Of a stretch of 57,032 nucleotides of DNA, positions 8,063 through 16,276 are shown piece after piece. How positions within the stretch are numbered: the stretch's first letter is position 1; each line of letters begins with the position of its first letter. The stretch is taken from the IMG/VR virus record IMGVR_UViG_3300017963_000310, positions 1 to 57,032 of that record; one strand, 5' to 3'. Source of the DNA: a virus. The position numbers and the translations under genes were made by a program. The notes beneath the pieces are model-generated. The model ran no database searches. It was not told the origin of the DNA and saw only the letters and a list, made by a program, of their open reading frames with translations.

Positions 8063-8103
8063 GTCGAACTCCTTGTTATCTTAGGGTCGGATAGTGCTGC
8101 GGC

Positions 8104-8886
8104 TTACTGACGGCAGCTAAGCAGCAGGTCGTACAGCGTAGCGAGAGTATGCCCCTCTTCCACCTCGCCGGTCTCGGTGTTGGTCCCGGCTACGCGAAAG
8201 GTGGGGCCTATCTGCTGGGCGAACGCATGGCCGCGAGTCTTGGCCATGTAACCGCGGCGCTCGGTGGTTAAGACCATGCGCCGTCCATCCTTAACATACA
8301 CGTACCATACGAAATCGGCGAAGCCCGCCAGGCTGGTGCCCAGCTTACTGGTAAACAGTGGCACAACTTCGATAGGGTCGACGCCGGTCGTGTCTTCGAT
8401 GTTGGGCGGGTATATCTCTTTGGGTAGCGCTGTCATGATGACGTTGACGCGTAAGTCCCGGAACATCCGGCCCAGGCGGCGCAGCGCGGCGGTGTTGACC
8501 CCGTAGTCCTCCAGGTATATGTCGTTCGGCCCGCGGCGGGCGTCGGTGCGGGCTTTTTCCTCAGCGGTCTGGGCTAGCATGACGTTCTGCAGCTCTGTCC
8601 CGCTGTCGATCACTACGGTCTTGATCTGGCTATAGGGCTCCTCCTCGGCCTGGGCCAGCTTCCAAAAGATCTCCTCGACCGCGGCAGCGGTGGGAGTATC
8701 GGCGATCAGGATGTCGTCGCGGTGAGTCAACGATAGCATGCCCCCCTCGACGTTTAGGAACAGGACCTGGCGCATCGCCTCGTGGTCCCCTGCGGTGGCG
8801 GCCAAGCTGGTCTTACCGGCTCCGGCCTTGCCATACAGCAGCAGGTTAAACTGCCACGGTATGTTCGTACTACTATAGATCGTCAT
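8104..8886 (-). CDS. Sak4-like RecA-fold ATPase (AAA_24)
   Basis: 260 residues. Walker A GKAGAGKTS (residues 19-27), NVEGG, Walker B-like VVIDSGTE (about 90-97), and a later VNVIMTA strand are typical of Sak4/AAA_24 annealing-type recombination ATPases of phages. It likely acts with the downstream SSB-like protein and the upstream Cas4/RecB-like nuclease in recombination-dependent replication. The ATG overlaps the nuclease stop by 4 bp and GAGG lies upstream. Confidence 0.9.
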   Translation of the reverse strand: MTIYSSTNIPWQFNLLLYGKAGAGKTSLAATAGDHEAMRQVLFLNVEGGMLSLTHRDDILIADTPTAAAVEEIFWKLAQAEEEPYSQIKTVVIDSGTELQNVMLAQTAEEKARTDARRGPNDIYLEDYGVNTAALRRLGRMFRDLRVNVIMTALPKEIYPPNIEDTTGVDPIEVVPLFTSKLGTSLAGFADFVWYVYVKDGRRMVLTTERRGYMAKTRGHAFAQQIGPTFRVAGTNTETGEVEEGHTLATLYDLLLSCRQ

Positions 8887-9908
8887 GCATTAGCCTCTTC
8901 TCCGGGCCCAAAACCCGGCTTGTACTGGTACTCGGTCTGGAGCAGCCAGTCGGTGTCTTCGCCCCGGAGTTCAGCCAGGCAGAACTCGCGCACCAGGCAG
9001 CCCCGGCACTCCAGGCCGGTCATGTTGCGCCACGGGTGCATCTTGACCCGACCGATGGCCCAGGCGGCCCGCTGTACGATCTGCTTCCAGAAGGAAGCGA
9101 CGAGCTCGGGACTGCGATAGGCGAACAGCGGATCGAAGAACTTGTTATCGGCCAGTTTATCGGCCATGTCGACATAGTCAGCGGGGTCTAGGCCCGCAGC
9201 CAGTAGGGCCTCGCGATAGGTGGCCCAGTCGGTAATACAGGCGGCCCGGCTCATGCTGCCGTCTTTGTTACGCTTCGGCCAGCGCGGCGTCTCGGACCGT
9301 ATTTGAAACAGGCAGGTGCCGGTCGTTTCCACGCCGTTGCGCGTTAGCAGGTGCTGGTAGGCGGCCAGCTGCAGGTTGGTGTCTTCTGTCTCGGGACCCT
9401 GCAGCGCTTTGCGGGTTTTCCAGTCGACCAGCCACACTAGGCCGCTAGCTGGGTCGCGGGCCACCCAGTCGACTACACCCACGAAGCCCGCAAAGGGCGA
9501 CAGCGGGGCGCACAGCTTTTGCTCGACCAGGGGCAGCCGAACGCCGTCCGGGTCGGTAAACCATACCGTTTGCCAGCCGAGCTTGTTGATCTCGTCGATT
9601 GTGCGGTATACAATACCGATACTGAGCTCTAGTGCCTCATACCCTTCGGCCCGAGCGTCTACTGACAGCTGGCGGTCGTTAGCGTCTTGCTCCCAGCGGT
9701 GCCGCAGCGTGTCCTCAACCGGGCGATCTAGCAGGTGGGCGGCGATGCCCTGGTGTACGAAGCTGCCTAGGCGCATCGGCCCTGACACGGTGCGCCGTTG
9801 GATACCGCGCTTGTAGGCTAGCGCCCAGCGGTATGGGCAGGTAAAGCTTACGATCTGTGAATAACTAAGGTGGTGCTTTTGGGCCCACCAAGTGTTGTTT
9901 CGGGTCAT
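8883..9908 (-). CDS. Cas4/RecB-like PD-(D/E)XK exonuclease with Fe-S cysteines
   Basis: 341 residues. SYSQIVSFTCPYRWALAY at the N-terminus is the Cas4/AddB start with the first Cys; the nuclease core is GVVDWV... and LVWLVDWKTRK (D-x-K), followed by the QxxxY-type LQLAAYQHLL. CRGCLVREFC near the C-terminus supplies three more Cys, so a 4Fe-4S cluster is likely. It would resect DNA ends for recombination together with the Sak4-like ATPase. RBS AAGGAGG. Confidence 0.92.
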   Translation of the reverse strand: MTRNNTWWAQKHHLSYSQIVSFTCPYRWALAYKRGIQRRTVSGPMRLGSFVHQGIAAHLLDRPVEDTLRHRWEQDANDRQLSVDARAEGYEALELSIGIVYRTIDEINKLGWQTVWFTDPDGVRLPLVEQKLCAPLSPFAGFVGVVDWVARDPASGLVWLVDWKTRKALQGPETEDTNLQLAAYQHLLTRNGVETTGTCLFQIRSETPRWPKRNKDGSMSRAACITDWATYREALLAAGLDPADYVDMADKLADNKFFDPLFAYRSPELVASFWKQIVQRAAWAIGRVKMHPWRNMTGLECRGCLVREFCLAELRGEDTDWLLQTEYQYKPGFGPGEEANA

Positions 9909-9921
9909 GCGTTCGTCCTCC

Positions 9922-11841
9922 TTAAAACACGGGTTTGTCCCCGGCTAAGCTATACCGGAACTGGCTATCCTGGGTAACGGTGCCCTCTTGGCGTAAGGAG
10001 CGTAGGGCGCGGCTGATAGTAGTGCGGTGCACCTTGGTCTTGTTGGCTAAGTCGGCGGCCCGTAGTGGCTGCTCGGCCTGCAGCAGGCGGGTGATTTCAG
10101 CCTCTAGGCCCTGGTCGGGGCCGGTCTCGTCTTCGTCTTCCTCGATGTAGACGTTATAACGGGTGATGTCGGCGTCCTCCTTGCGGATGTCAAAAACCAT
10201 CTGCACGGGTGGTGGCTGGCCTGCGCCCTTGAAGTAGCGCGCTAGCCGGACCTTGCCGGTCTCCTCGTCCGGGTACAGCTGCCATTGTGTCTCGCTGGCG
10301 GCATTTAGGAACTGGCTGCCCCAGCCGCGTTCGCGACCCTCGGTATCGCCTTTCTTGCTATGGTGCACGATTACAAAGCCAACCTGGTACACCTCGCGCA
10401 ATCGTTTGAGCTTGCTAAGCTCTTGGGCGGTGTCGGCCAGGTATCCGTCTAGCTCTCCCCCGGCTACGTATAGTGGATCAATCACCACCAGCACCGGCTT
10501 GATGCGCCGGATTTGCTCCTCTAAGGCCCCTAGCGACCCGTCATGGTTAAGCTGCAGCTCGTTGGCGGGGTGCACGTACAACGGAACGTGCTCGGGTAGA
10601 TTAAACTGCCAGGCGTTTGGTGCGCCTTGTTCATCGCGCTCTAGCACTTCAATCATCGGCTGGTCGCCGTGGACCTTAGGGTGTTGGACGATGACCAGGC
10701 GCTCGGCGGTGGTCTGCCGGGCGTCTTCTTGTTGGTACAGTAGCACCGGGCCTTGCCGATTGACCCTCTCTCCGAGGTAGGTGTAGCCCCCGGCCACCGC
10801 CATAGCCAGGTCCAGCCCCATCCAGGTTTTGTGGCTGCCGGGCGGCCCGACGATGAAATGTAGCGAGTTGTCTGGCAGCCAGCCGTCGACCAGCCAAGTA
10901 ACGCCGGTCCCGGCATACTGTAGGGCATATGACCCGTACAGCTGCATCTCCATCGATCGTTGGGCTGGGTCGTCAAAAGCGGCAATCACCCCGGTAGCTT
11001 GCTCGGTGATATCGACCTCGTAGCGTTCGAGAAACTCGCTTTCGCCCTCCACCGCGCGGGGCGCGGCAGGCGGCGGTTGACGACGGGCGGCGGTGCGGTA
11101 TACCGAGGACACGGTACGATCGACATCCTCACGGGTCATAGGCGGGCGGTTGTGCAAGTTCCAGTTTTGCAGCAGGCCCTGGGCGATGTCTTCGGCTATC
11201 CGGTGCCCATAGAAGAACCCGGCTAGGCCCGCACAGGTCGAGTTGCGCTCTCCGCGCGCCACGCCGTGCTGGAGCTTATGGGCGATCCAGTGCTGGCCCT
11301 TGTTAGCTGCGATAGTGGGCTGGTCCAGCACCCAGGCCGGACAGGTCCCCCGGGTGCCGCTCTGGTGGTAGCTGTACAGCGTGCCGCTCTCGTGTACGCT
11401 AGGTGGCATGACGGCGACGCCACCATCGGCGCGTATGTCAATGCCGTCATCGCCCACACGGTTTGGCACCAACTCTTGGTCGGGCGGGTATTCGTAGTGC
11501 AGATGGTAGCCTCGCCCGGTTTTTACAATACGGGACGTCGGACCGCGTTCTAGCGCTTGGTCTAGTCCCTCGGCATGATCAACGTCCACCACCACGACCC
11601 CAGAGATCCGGCCTGTCACGATGCCCAGATTGGCCTCAGGCCACTTGGTCCACCAGGCGCGGATCTGGTCCGGCCCGGCCCGCTGTTGTTGCTGGGGGAG
11701 CCAGTTGATCATAGGCTCTTTGCCCCGGGGTTCGAGCGGGACAACAGAACAGCCCTGCTCGTGCAGCCGCAGCGCGGCGGCTAGAAGCGGGGCAGTTTGT
11801 TCTCCGGTCGTGGGAGCGGGTTGATTAGACTCGGCGATCAT
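9922..11841 (-). CDS. Bifunctional primase-polymerase and RepA/DnaB-like helicase
   Basis: 639 residues with three parts. Residues about 20-200: prim-pol domain with PRGKEP, GIVTGRISGVVVVDVDHAEG (marking the D-x-D at about 90-92) and GRGYHLHY. Residues about 290-560: RecA-fold helicase of the RepA/AAA_25 group with Walker A VGPPGSHKTW, VLVVIDPLY as Walker B and VIVHHSKKG. Residues about 570-635: winged helix with TKVHRTTISRALRSL, able to bind DNA. The protein would prime and unwind at the origin. It overlaps the HTH gene stop by 4 bp; RBS AGAGGA. Confidence 0.93.
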   Translation of the reverse strand: MIAESNQPAPTTGEQTAPLLAAALRLHEQGCSVVPLEPRGKEPMINWLPQQQQRAGPDQIRAWWTKWPEANLGIVTGRISGVVVVDVDHAEGLDQALERGPTSRIVKTGRGYHLHYEYPPDQELVPNRVGDDGIDIRADGGVAVMPPSVHESGTLYSYHQSGTRGTCPAWVLDQPTIAANKGQHWIAHKLQHGVARGERNSTCAGLAGFFYGHRIAEDIAQGLLQNWNLHNRPPMTREDVDRTVSSVYRTAARRQPPPAAPRAVEGESEFLERYEVDITEQATGVIAAFDDPAQRSMEMQLYGSYALQYAGTGVTWLVDGWLPDNSLHFIVGPPGSHKTWMGLDLAMAVAGGYTYLGERVNRQGPVLLYQQEDARQTTAERLVIVQHPKVHGDQPMIEVLERDEQGAPNAWQFNLPEHVPLYVHPANELQLNHDGSLGALEEQIRRIKPVLVVIDPLYVAGGELDGYLADTAQELSKLKRLREVYQVGFVIVHHSKKGDTEGRERGWGSQFLNAASETQWQLYPDEETGKVRLARYFKGAGQPPPVQMVFDIRKEDADITRYNVYIEEDEDETGPDQGLEAEITRLLQAEQPLRAADLANKTKVHRTTISRALRSLRQEGTVTQDSQFRYSLAGDKPVF

Positions 11842-12044
11842 TCCTCTAGCGAGAAGATCGTGGTAAGCGGCACGTTGTATAGTGCGGCGTAGCGCAGGGC
11901 GGTAGCCAGGCTGACCCCGATCTTGTTGTTCTCGTGCTTCGAAATCTGACTGACAGCCAGCCCGGTGAGCTCGGCTACTTGTCGTTGACTATACCCAGCC
12001 TGGCGGCGGGCCTCAGCTAGTCCGGTAACAGTGACCTTTTCCAC
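11838..12044 (-). CDS. Small Cro/CI-type HTH regulator (XRE family)
   Basis: 68 residues, essentially one helix-turn-helix domain: AEARRQAGYSQRQVAELTGLAVSQISKHE spans residues about 9-37 (given as position marker), followed by ATALRYAALYNVPLTTIF. I place the start at GTG 12044, because AAGGAG lies 6 nt upstream, while the longer frame would begin inside the -10 box of its own promoter. It is the first gene of the replication/Z operon, and its promoter carries the operator GTAC-N4-GTAA. It is therefore the best candidate for the protein that binds the GTAC-N4-GTAC sites throughout the left arm; this is inference. Confidence 0.88.
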   Translation of the reverse strand: MEKVTVTGLAEARRQAGYSQRQVAELTGLAVSQISKHENNKIGVSLATALRYAALYNVPLTTIFSLEE

Positions 12045-12084
12045 GTGGTACTCCTTGTTAGCTGCAAGCGGTCGGTGCTTTTCC

Positions 12085-12127
12085 ATTAAAACACGGGGCA
12101 GGCCCGCTGTCAACAGTACCTCGGTAA
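12085..12127 (-). promoter_or_regulatory. Promoter A with operator for the replication and Z operon
   Basis: On the minus strand TTGACA (12108-12113), 17 bp, TTTAAT (12085-12090). The operator GTAC-N4-GTAA occupies 12116-12127, directly upstream of the -35 box, in the same geometry as the other left-arm promoters. It precedes the HTH gene and so the whole leftward operon down to 1116. Confidence 0.88.
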
Positions 12128-12153
12128 AGTTGACGGCAGGCCCTAGATGGTGG

Positions 12154-13170
12154 CTACTCCAGCCGGTCGGAGGCGGCCCCCGGTGTGATACCAGAGCGGA
12201 AATCGGCGTTATCCCCGGCTTCTCGCCCTTTGCGGGCGGCTTGTAGGCTGTAGCCGCCCTTGGTCGACCCGTTGATGGGTCGGCTGCGAACCTTGGTGTT
12301 GAAGGCCTCGGCCACGCGATCGTGCGCGTCCTGCTGGGGAATGACCACCAGCGCGGTCTCCTGCGCGTGTCGGCCTGCGATCCGGTCGGCCCGTTCGCGC
12401 AGGCGGCGGGCGGCGGCCACCAAGAAGGTCTTTTTCCAGGCCATGCCGTCTACGCCCTTGTTGGGGGTCTCGGCGGCGGCCAGCTGGTAAGCGGCCTGCA
12501 GCTGTTCCAGCAAGCTGGTCATCATCACACAGGCGGCCTGCACGCTGACCTCTTCGCCCACGAATAGCGAGTGGGTGTTGCCCATGGTGTAGCCGTGCGT
12601 CAGAGTGACGCTGGCCACCGCCTGGGTAAGGTGTGCGCGCCAGGCGCTCTGTTCCCAGTATCGGCCCGTCAGGACCATGTCGTGCGTGATGATCACAGCC
12701 TGCACGCCCTCGCTGCGTCGGACCTCGGCCAGCGTCAAGCTGTAGCGGGCCAACAGCATGTGCACCCGGTCCCAGGCCAACTCACGTTCGGGGTCGCCGG
12801 TGTTGGGATGTTCGGCCAACGCTACCAGCTTCTCGATGCGGGCCAAGATGTGTTCGGGCGTGACGACCTTTTCGTCGGGCGTATCGTTGACTTCGGGCGC
12901 GGGGGCGGCTGACTGGGCCCCGGAGCGGTACAGAACCCGGATGTAGGACCGAGTGCGCTCCAAGACTTCATAGTGGCAGGGCTGCCCGGCGATGGCCAGG
13001 GCCCGGTCCACCTCGGCCAACAGGTTATCCAGGTGCGCGTTGCTGATGCCGACGCGGCCAAAGATCACCACGGCACCCTGAGAGTGGCTCTCGAGCGCGG
13101 TGCTCTTGAACCGGTCTTCGAAGTCCCGCAGGACCTCCTGCAGTCGTGTTTCGAGCGGCGTGCTGTTCAT
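12154..13170 (-). CDS. DUF2786-containing protein
   Basis: 338 residues. The middle (about 105-150) reads ILARIEKLVALAEHP, then ELAWDRVHMLLARYSL, the DUF2786 pattern found in phage and plasmid proteins of unknown activity; a DUF7168-like second half follows. The C-terminus is basic and Gly/Ser-rich (SRPINGSTKGGYSLQAARKG), suggesting nucleic-acid contact. AGGAGG upstream of the ATG. Last gene of the transcription unit starting at 14.1 kb; function unknown. Confidence 0.85.
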   Translation of the reverse strand: MNSTPLETRLQEVLRDFEDRFKSTALESHSQGAVVIFGRVGISNAHLDNLLAEVDRALAIAGQPCHYEVLERTRSYIRVLYRSGAQSAAPAPEVNDTPDEKVVTPEHILARIEKLVALAEHPNTGDPERELAWDRVHMLLARYSLTLAEVRRSEGVQAVIITHDMVLTGRYWEQSAWRAHLTQAVASVTLTHGYTMGNTHSLFVGEEVSVQAACVMMTSLLEQLQAAYQLAAAETPNKGVDGMAWKKTFLVAAARRLRERADRIAGRHAQETALVVIPQQDAHDRVAEAFNTKVRSRPINGSTKGGYSLQAARKGREAGDNADFRSGITPGAASDRLE

Positions 13171-13186
13171 GGGGTCCCTCCTGGGA

Positions 13187-13483
13187 CTAAGTCGTGCTAG
13201 GCTTAAGGTGTTGGATACGGCGGCGGTGGCTGCGCGGTATGTTGGTGCGCCAGGTCTGCCGATGGCGACGGATCTTTTTGGACACGTCCCGCAGCGGCGG
13301 CGGGTCGGGCGTCACGAGGACGTCCTCTACTGTGCGGGCAAAGGCGCGCGGGTTGTGCGCCTTGCGCCACCATTCCCCCTCTTGACGGCGCACAGCCTGG
13401 CGCTCGGCGATGCGCATTTCGCGGGTGTACCACCACTTGCCGGTGTTACGCTTCTTGAAGGTCTTGTCGTAGTAGTGTGCCAT
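13187..13483 (-). CDS. Small highly basic protein, unknown
   Basis: 98 residues, very rich in Arg, Lys and Trp (for example KKIRRHRQTWRT), pI clearly high; could bind nucleic acid. No family recognised. Strong RBS CCCAGGAGGGC. Sits 16 bp upstream of the DUF2786 gene, so the two are probably co-transcribed. Confidence 0.75.
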   Translation of the reverse strand: MAHYYDKTFKKRNTGKWWYTREMRIAERQAVRRQEGEWWRKAHNPRAFARTVEDVLVTPDPPPLRDVSKKIRRHRQTWRTNIPRSHRRRIQHLKPSTT

Positions 13484-13504
13484 CGTGCGCCCTCCTGGGC
13501 TGTG

Positions 13505-13527
13505 AGAGGGCCCCGCAGGGCCCCGGG
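13505..13527 (-). other. GC-rich hairpin between genes
   Basis: GGGGCCC repeated around a 3-nt spacer (13508-13524) folds into a GC hairpin between two genes. Several comparable GC hairpins lie between left-arm cassettes, none with a T-run; they may protect or attenuate the transcripts. Confidence 0.5.
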
Positions 13528-13539
13528 CGGTTGGGCGCG

Positions 13540-14013
13540 TTAGCTAGGCAGCTGCGCCCGGTACTTCACGAGAATGTTGCTGGGCGTCCAGGCGAGATCA
13601 CCTACCTGGACCAGGCGCTGGTCGGCGTTCAGCTGCTCCATGATCGCTTCGTCATACACGTAGAACGCGATCACATCGCCCTCGACGGTCATAAAATCGA
13701 GCTCGGGGGCCAGGCTGGTCAAGTGCTCCAGCGATTGGCGGCGGGCCTTGGCGATGCTGTCGGGGCTGGTGCTGCCACCTGTCAAGCGTAGCGCGTACTC
13801 CCACGCGATCTGATCGGCATATGTTTCGGCGGGAGTGAAGGGGCGCACCAACGAGGCAGCGGCTTTGGTGTGGTACTTCATCTTAGGGCTGTTGCCCAGG
13901 ATGATGCTGTCTTCGTGCGTGGTAATGAACCAGGCTGTTTGTGGCGGGCGTCCACGGCGGGTGAACTTGACCTGGGTGCCGGGTTCGAGCTTGCGGGCTT
14001 CGTTGATATCCAT
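13540..14013 (-). CDS. Accessory protein, unknown
   Basis: 157 residues beginning MDINEARKLEPGTQVKF. The first half (PGTQVKFTRRGRPPQTAWFITTHEDS) looks like a small beta-barrel/SH3-like fold, then a helical half. Start chosen at 14013 with AGGAGG 7 nt upstream; the longer frame would run through promoter B. First gene of its unit. Function not recognised. Confidence 0.82.
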   Translation of the reverse strand: MDINEARKLEPGTQVKFTRRGRPPQTAWFITTHEDSIILGNSPKMKYHTKAAASLVRPFTPAETYADQIAWEYALRLTGGSTSPDSIAKARRQSLEHLTSLAPELDFMTVEGDVIAFYVYDEAIMEQLNADQRLVQVGDLAWTPSNILVKYRAQLPS

Positions 14014-14050
14014 TGGGGGCCCTCCTGGGCTAGTGTTTGATCGTACTTCT

Positions 14051-14096
14051 ATTATACCACACTTTGAGCCTCGTGTCAATAGTACTCTGGTACTAT
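14051..14096 (-). promoter_or_regulatory. Promoter B with GTAC-N4-GTAC operator
   Basis: Minus strand TTGACA (14074-14079), 17-bp spacer, TATAAT (14051-14056): a perfect sigma70 consensus. The dyad ATAGTAC CAGA GTACTAT at 14079-14096 abuts the -35 box. Confidence 0.92.
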
Positions 14097-14104
14097 ATTG
14101 AGTC

Positions 14105-14124
14105 GGGGGCCCGGGCGGGCCCCC
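14105..14124. other. Perfect GC hairpin after the zinc-ribbon gene
   Basis: GGGGGCCC, 4 nt, GGGCCCCC lies just 3' of the next gene on the minus strand, between it and promoter B. No T-run; likely a transcript-end hairpin. Confidence 0.55.
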
Positions 14125-14130
14125 ATGGGC

Positions 14131-14535
14131 TTACTCGTGAAGCCAGTTGTCAACCACGGGATACAGGATCAGCAGATCGCCGTCCTGGGTCTGGGCCAAG
14201 ATCGGCCAGGTGATCGGGTAGAAGGAGTCACGGAACGGCTCACCCCACTCGACCGCGGCGCGGTCCAGATAGTGTTGGTAGCTGGCTTGGGTCATATAGG
14301 CGACCTTGTGATGACCGTCGTAACCACCGCAGCCCGTCAGCTGGAACTCGTCCAGCAGATAGCTATCGTAAACGTGGTCATCCCACCAGGGCACCACAGG
14401 GGCCGCGGTGGCTGGCACTGGGCCCGCCTGGGCGGCGGTCTGGGCGGCTTGGACTGTGGCGCAGCCCGGGCACAGGTCATCGCCCGGGTCGGGCACACCA
14501 CAACGTGCGCAAACGGGGGAATACGGCTTGATCAT
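14131..14535 (-). CDS. Accessory protein with N-terminal zinc ribbon
   Basis: 134 residues. CARCGVPDPGDDLCPGC (residues 9-25) is a CxxC-CxxC zinc ribbon, followed by an Ala/Pro-rich linker and an aromatic, acidic body without recognised family. RBS AGGAGG 6 nt before ATG. It is a single-gene unit with its own promoter C and a downstream hairpin. Confidence 0.82.
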   Translation of the reverse strand: MIKPYSPVCARCGVPDPGDDLCPGCATVQAAQTAAQAGPVPATAAPVVPWWDDHVYDSYLLDEFQLTGCGGYDGHHKVAYMTQASYQHYLDRAAVEWGEPFRDSFYPITWPILAQTQDGDLLILYPVVDNWLHE

Positions 14536-14576
14536 GATGGACCTCCTGGGTCACATGTGTACGGATCGATGCTCCT

Positions 14577-14622
14577 ATTAAATCACGTCCCGGGCAGCCT
14601 GTCAATGGTACCGCGGTACCAT
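14577..14622 (-). promoter_or_regulatory. Promoter C with palindromic operator variant
   Basis: TTGACA (14600-14605), 17 bp, TTTAAT (14577-14582). The operator is the perfect palindrome ATGGTACC GC GGTACCAT at 14605-14622. Core GTAC-N4-GTAC and distance to the -35 box are the same as in promoter B, although flanking bases differ. Confidence 0.9.
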
Positions 14623-14626
14623 GCGC

Positions 14627-14968
14627 TTACGCCATCAGGCTAACGACGCCGGACAGGATGAAGAGCGCAGCGCTGAGCAGACCAGGGTTGGGCATCAGAT
14701 CGATGCTCTTGCGGGCGGCGGCACGCGCAGCGCGGGCGGTGGGGTTGATGCCCAGCATTCGCACGGCGGCGTCGGCGGCTTGAGTCCAGTCGGCGGCGGG
14801 GATGGCCAGGCGCTGGCCGGTGCTCTCGCAGATCACGACCAGATAGCGGCGGCTGCGGGACAGGCCGACGATGACCTCATCCTGATCGCCAACCAGGACC
14901 ATGCCGTCCTGTACGCGGGCGCTGGTGTGCTTGCTGACTGCTTGGGCGAACTCTTGCGGGCTGCTCAT
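14627..14968 (-). CDS. Accessory protein with C-terminal hydrophobic segment
   Basis: 113 residues. The first 60 look like a small beta-rich domain (ARVQDGMVLVGDQDEVIVGL), then a helical part, and the C-terminal 20 residues (LLSAALFILSGVVSLMA) form a possible membrane helix, which would make it tail-anchored. Start at 14968 with AGGAGG upstream. Single-gene unit behind promoter D. No family recognised. Confidence 0.8.
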   Translation of the reverse strand: MSSPQEFAQAVSKHTSARVQDGMVLVGDQDEVIVGLSRSRRYLVVICESTGQRLAIPAADWTQAADAAVRMLGINPTARAARAAARKSIDLMPNPGLLSAALFILSGVVSLMA

Positions 14969-15022
14969 CGGGTGCCCTCCTGGGCTATTGATGCGGGCGG
15001 CGGTGCCCTCATCTCTACTTCT

Positions 15023-15068
15023 ATTATACCACATCTTGAGCCTCGTGTCAATAGTACTCTGGTACTAT
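15023..15068 (-). promoter_or_regulatory. Promoter D with GTAC-N4-GTAC operator
   Basis: TTGACA (15046-15051), 17 bp, TATAAT (15023-15028), dyad at 15051-15068 identical to promoter B. The stretch from the operator into the 5' leader is nearly the same sequence as at promoters B, E and H. Confidence 0.92.
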
Positions 15069-15072
15069 ATGG

Positions 15073-15103
15073 CCCAAGACCCCTAAAGCTTAGGGGTCTT
15101 GGG
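15073..15103. terminator. Long perfect hairpin upstream of promoter D
   Basis: CCCAAGACCCCTA, 5 nt, TAGGGGTCTTGGG: 13-bp perfect arms, lying between the upstream gene's 3' end and promoter D. No T-run on either strand, so it is at best a hairpin terminator of unusual type. The following 113 bp to 15216 hold only further GC-rich sequence without a gene. Confidence 0.55.
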
Positions 15104-15216
15104 GGCAGCCCTCCGGAGCCCTCCGAAGGGCCACGGAGAGGCGGGCCCGCTGCGGGGCCTCGGGCCCGTGCCATGCGGCTCTGGGCCCGAGGCGGGCTTC
15201 CGGTGAGCTCCGGGAC

Positions 15217-15921
15217 CTATTCCAGCCGGAGCGCTAAGCGTAGGACCTTAACCCGGACGGAGTAGCAGCGGGCGGCTGCCGAGAACACCTGTTCCACCGT
15301 GAGCTCGTTGTTGGCGAAGAGCTCACCGCCCTCGGCCTTGACCTTGGCCCGGGCCCACTCCAGCAACCGGTTTTCGGCCCGTACCAGGGCGCAGAACGCG
15401 CTATCGGTGATGCCCTCTTCCAGCTCGTCGATCATGCTGGAGCCCTCGCTGTAGCTGATGGCTTCCTGGCCTACGGCTTCGTACACCGGCTTGGCCAACC
15501 AGTCGGCGATGTCCTTAGTGCGTTTGTACAGCGCGGCGGCTTGGCGGTACGCGGCTTTGACGTCGGTGACTGCGGCAGCCTGGGTGGCTGGCCCCAGGTC
15601 GACGATGGTGATCGGGCCGAATGGTCCGGGCAGCCCAGCGGCGTTAAGCAGGTCGAAGATTTCGTAATCGTCGAGCTCGTCGCTGCCATAAGCTTCGCGG
15701 ATAGTCCACTCGATGTTGTCGGCCAGCACGGTGACCTGCCCGTTGCCGGTGTCGACCATGGCCCGCATCAGGTCGCCTGCTGTCTCGCTGTTGTCCAGGT
15801 CCAGCACGCGGTTGTCGCTAACGAATAGGGCGGTGGGGTCGACGGGTTCGCCCCCAAGCGTCCACAGGATCAGCGCGGCGTGTCGGCGTTCGATCTGTCG
15901 TTCAAAGGCGTTGACGTCCAT
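15217..15921 (-). CDS. Accessory protein, unknown, 234 residues
   Basis: The longest protein of the promoter-cassette region. No family recognised; it appears mixed alpha/beta, with an acidic first half (SDELDDYEIFDLLNAAG) and a helical second half ending in a basic tip. AGGAGG 8 nt before the ATG. No promoter of its own; it follows the 70-residue gene of promoter E after a short GGGGCCC hairpin. Confidence 0.82.
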   Translation of the reverse strand: MDVNAFERQIERRHAALILWTLGGEPVDPTALFVSDNRVLDLDNSETAGDLMRAMVDTGNGQVTVLADNIEWTIREAYGSDELDDYEIFDLLNAAGLPGPFGPITIVDLGPATQAAAVTDVKAAYRQAAALYKRTKDIADWLAKPVYEAVGQEAISYSEGSSMIDELEEGITDSAFCALVRAENRLLEWARAKVKAEGGELFANNELTVEQVFSAAARCYSVRVKVLRLALRLE

Positions 15922-15978
15922 AGTATTGCCCTCCTGGGGCTGTGGGGCCCGATGTGGGCCCCGGCTATTGATGGTGGC

Positions 15979-16191
15979 TTACCCGGCGGCTGCGATCCTC
16001 CAGAACCACTCCAGCAGCTCGTCCATGCCCTCGTCGTCCAGGATCATCTGGGCTGCCTGGTACAGGGCGCTGGACTTGTCCAGCTCGGAGAGGAAGAACT
16101 CGGCCATACGACGGGCCTTGGCGGGGGAGCTCATGTGGGCGATCCGTTGGATCATAAGCTTCTGTCCGTTGGTGATCTTGATCTCGTTCAT
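15979..16191 (-). CDS. Small helical accessory protein
   Basis: 70 residues, mostly helical, acidic at the end (ILDDEGMDELLEWFWRIAAAG). AGGAGG upstream of ATG. First gene behind promoter E, which lacks the GTAC operator. Function unknown. Confidence 0.78.
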   Translation of the reverse strand: MNEIKITNGQKLMIQRIAHMSSPAKARRMAEFFLSELDKSSALYQAAQMILDDEGMDELLEWFWRIAAAG

Positions 16192-16247
16192 CTGTTGTGC
16201 CCTCCTGGGCTGGCGACGAGAGCGGTGTTGCCCTCATCTCTACTTCT

Positions 16248-16276
16248 ATTATACCACATCTTGAGCCTCGTGTCAA
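16248..16276 (-). promoter_or_regulatory. Promoter E, lacking the GTAC operator
   Basis: TTGACA (16271-16276), 17 bp, TATAAT (16248-16253), identical to promoter D over the promoter and leader. The operator has been replaced by a run of CCTAA/TTAGG hairpins, so this unit may escape the common regulation. Confidence 0.88.

Noticed and set aside
10253-10780. 175-residue plus-strand frame opposite the primase-helicase
   Set aside because: Ser/Cys-rich shadow of a gene with clear motifs on the minus strand.
11838-12113. Longer start (12113) for the HTH protein
   Set aside because: Its upstream ATG codons lie within or before the -10 box of the gene's own promoter; GTG 12044 has AAGGAG at the right distance.
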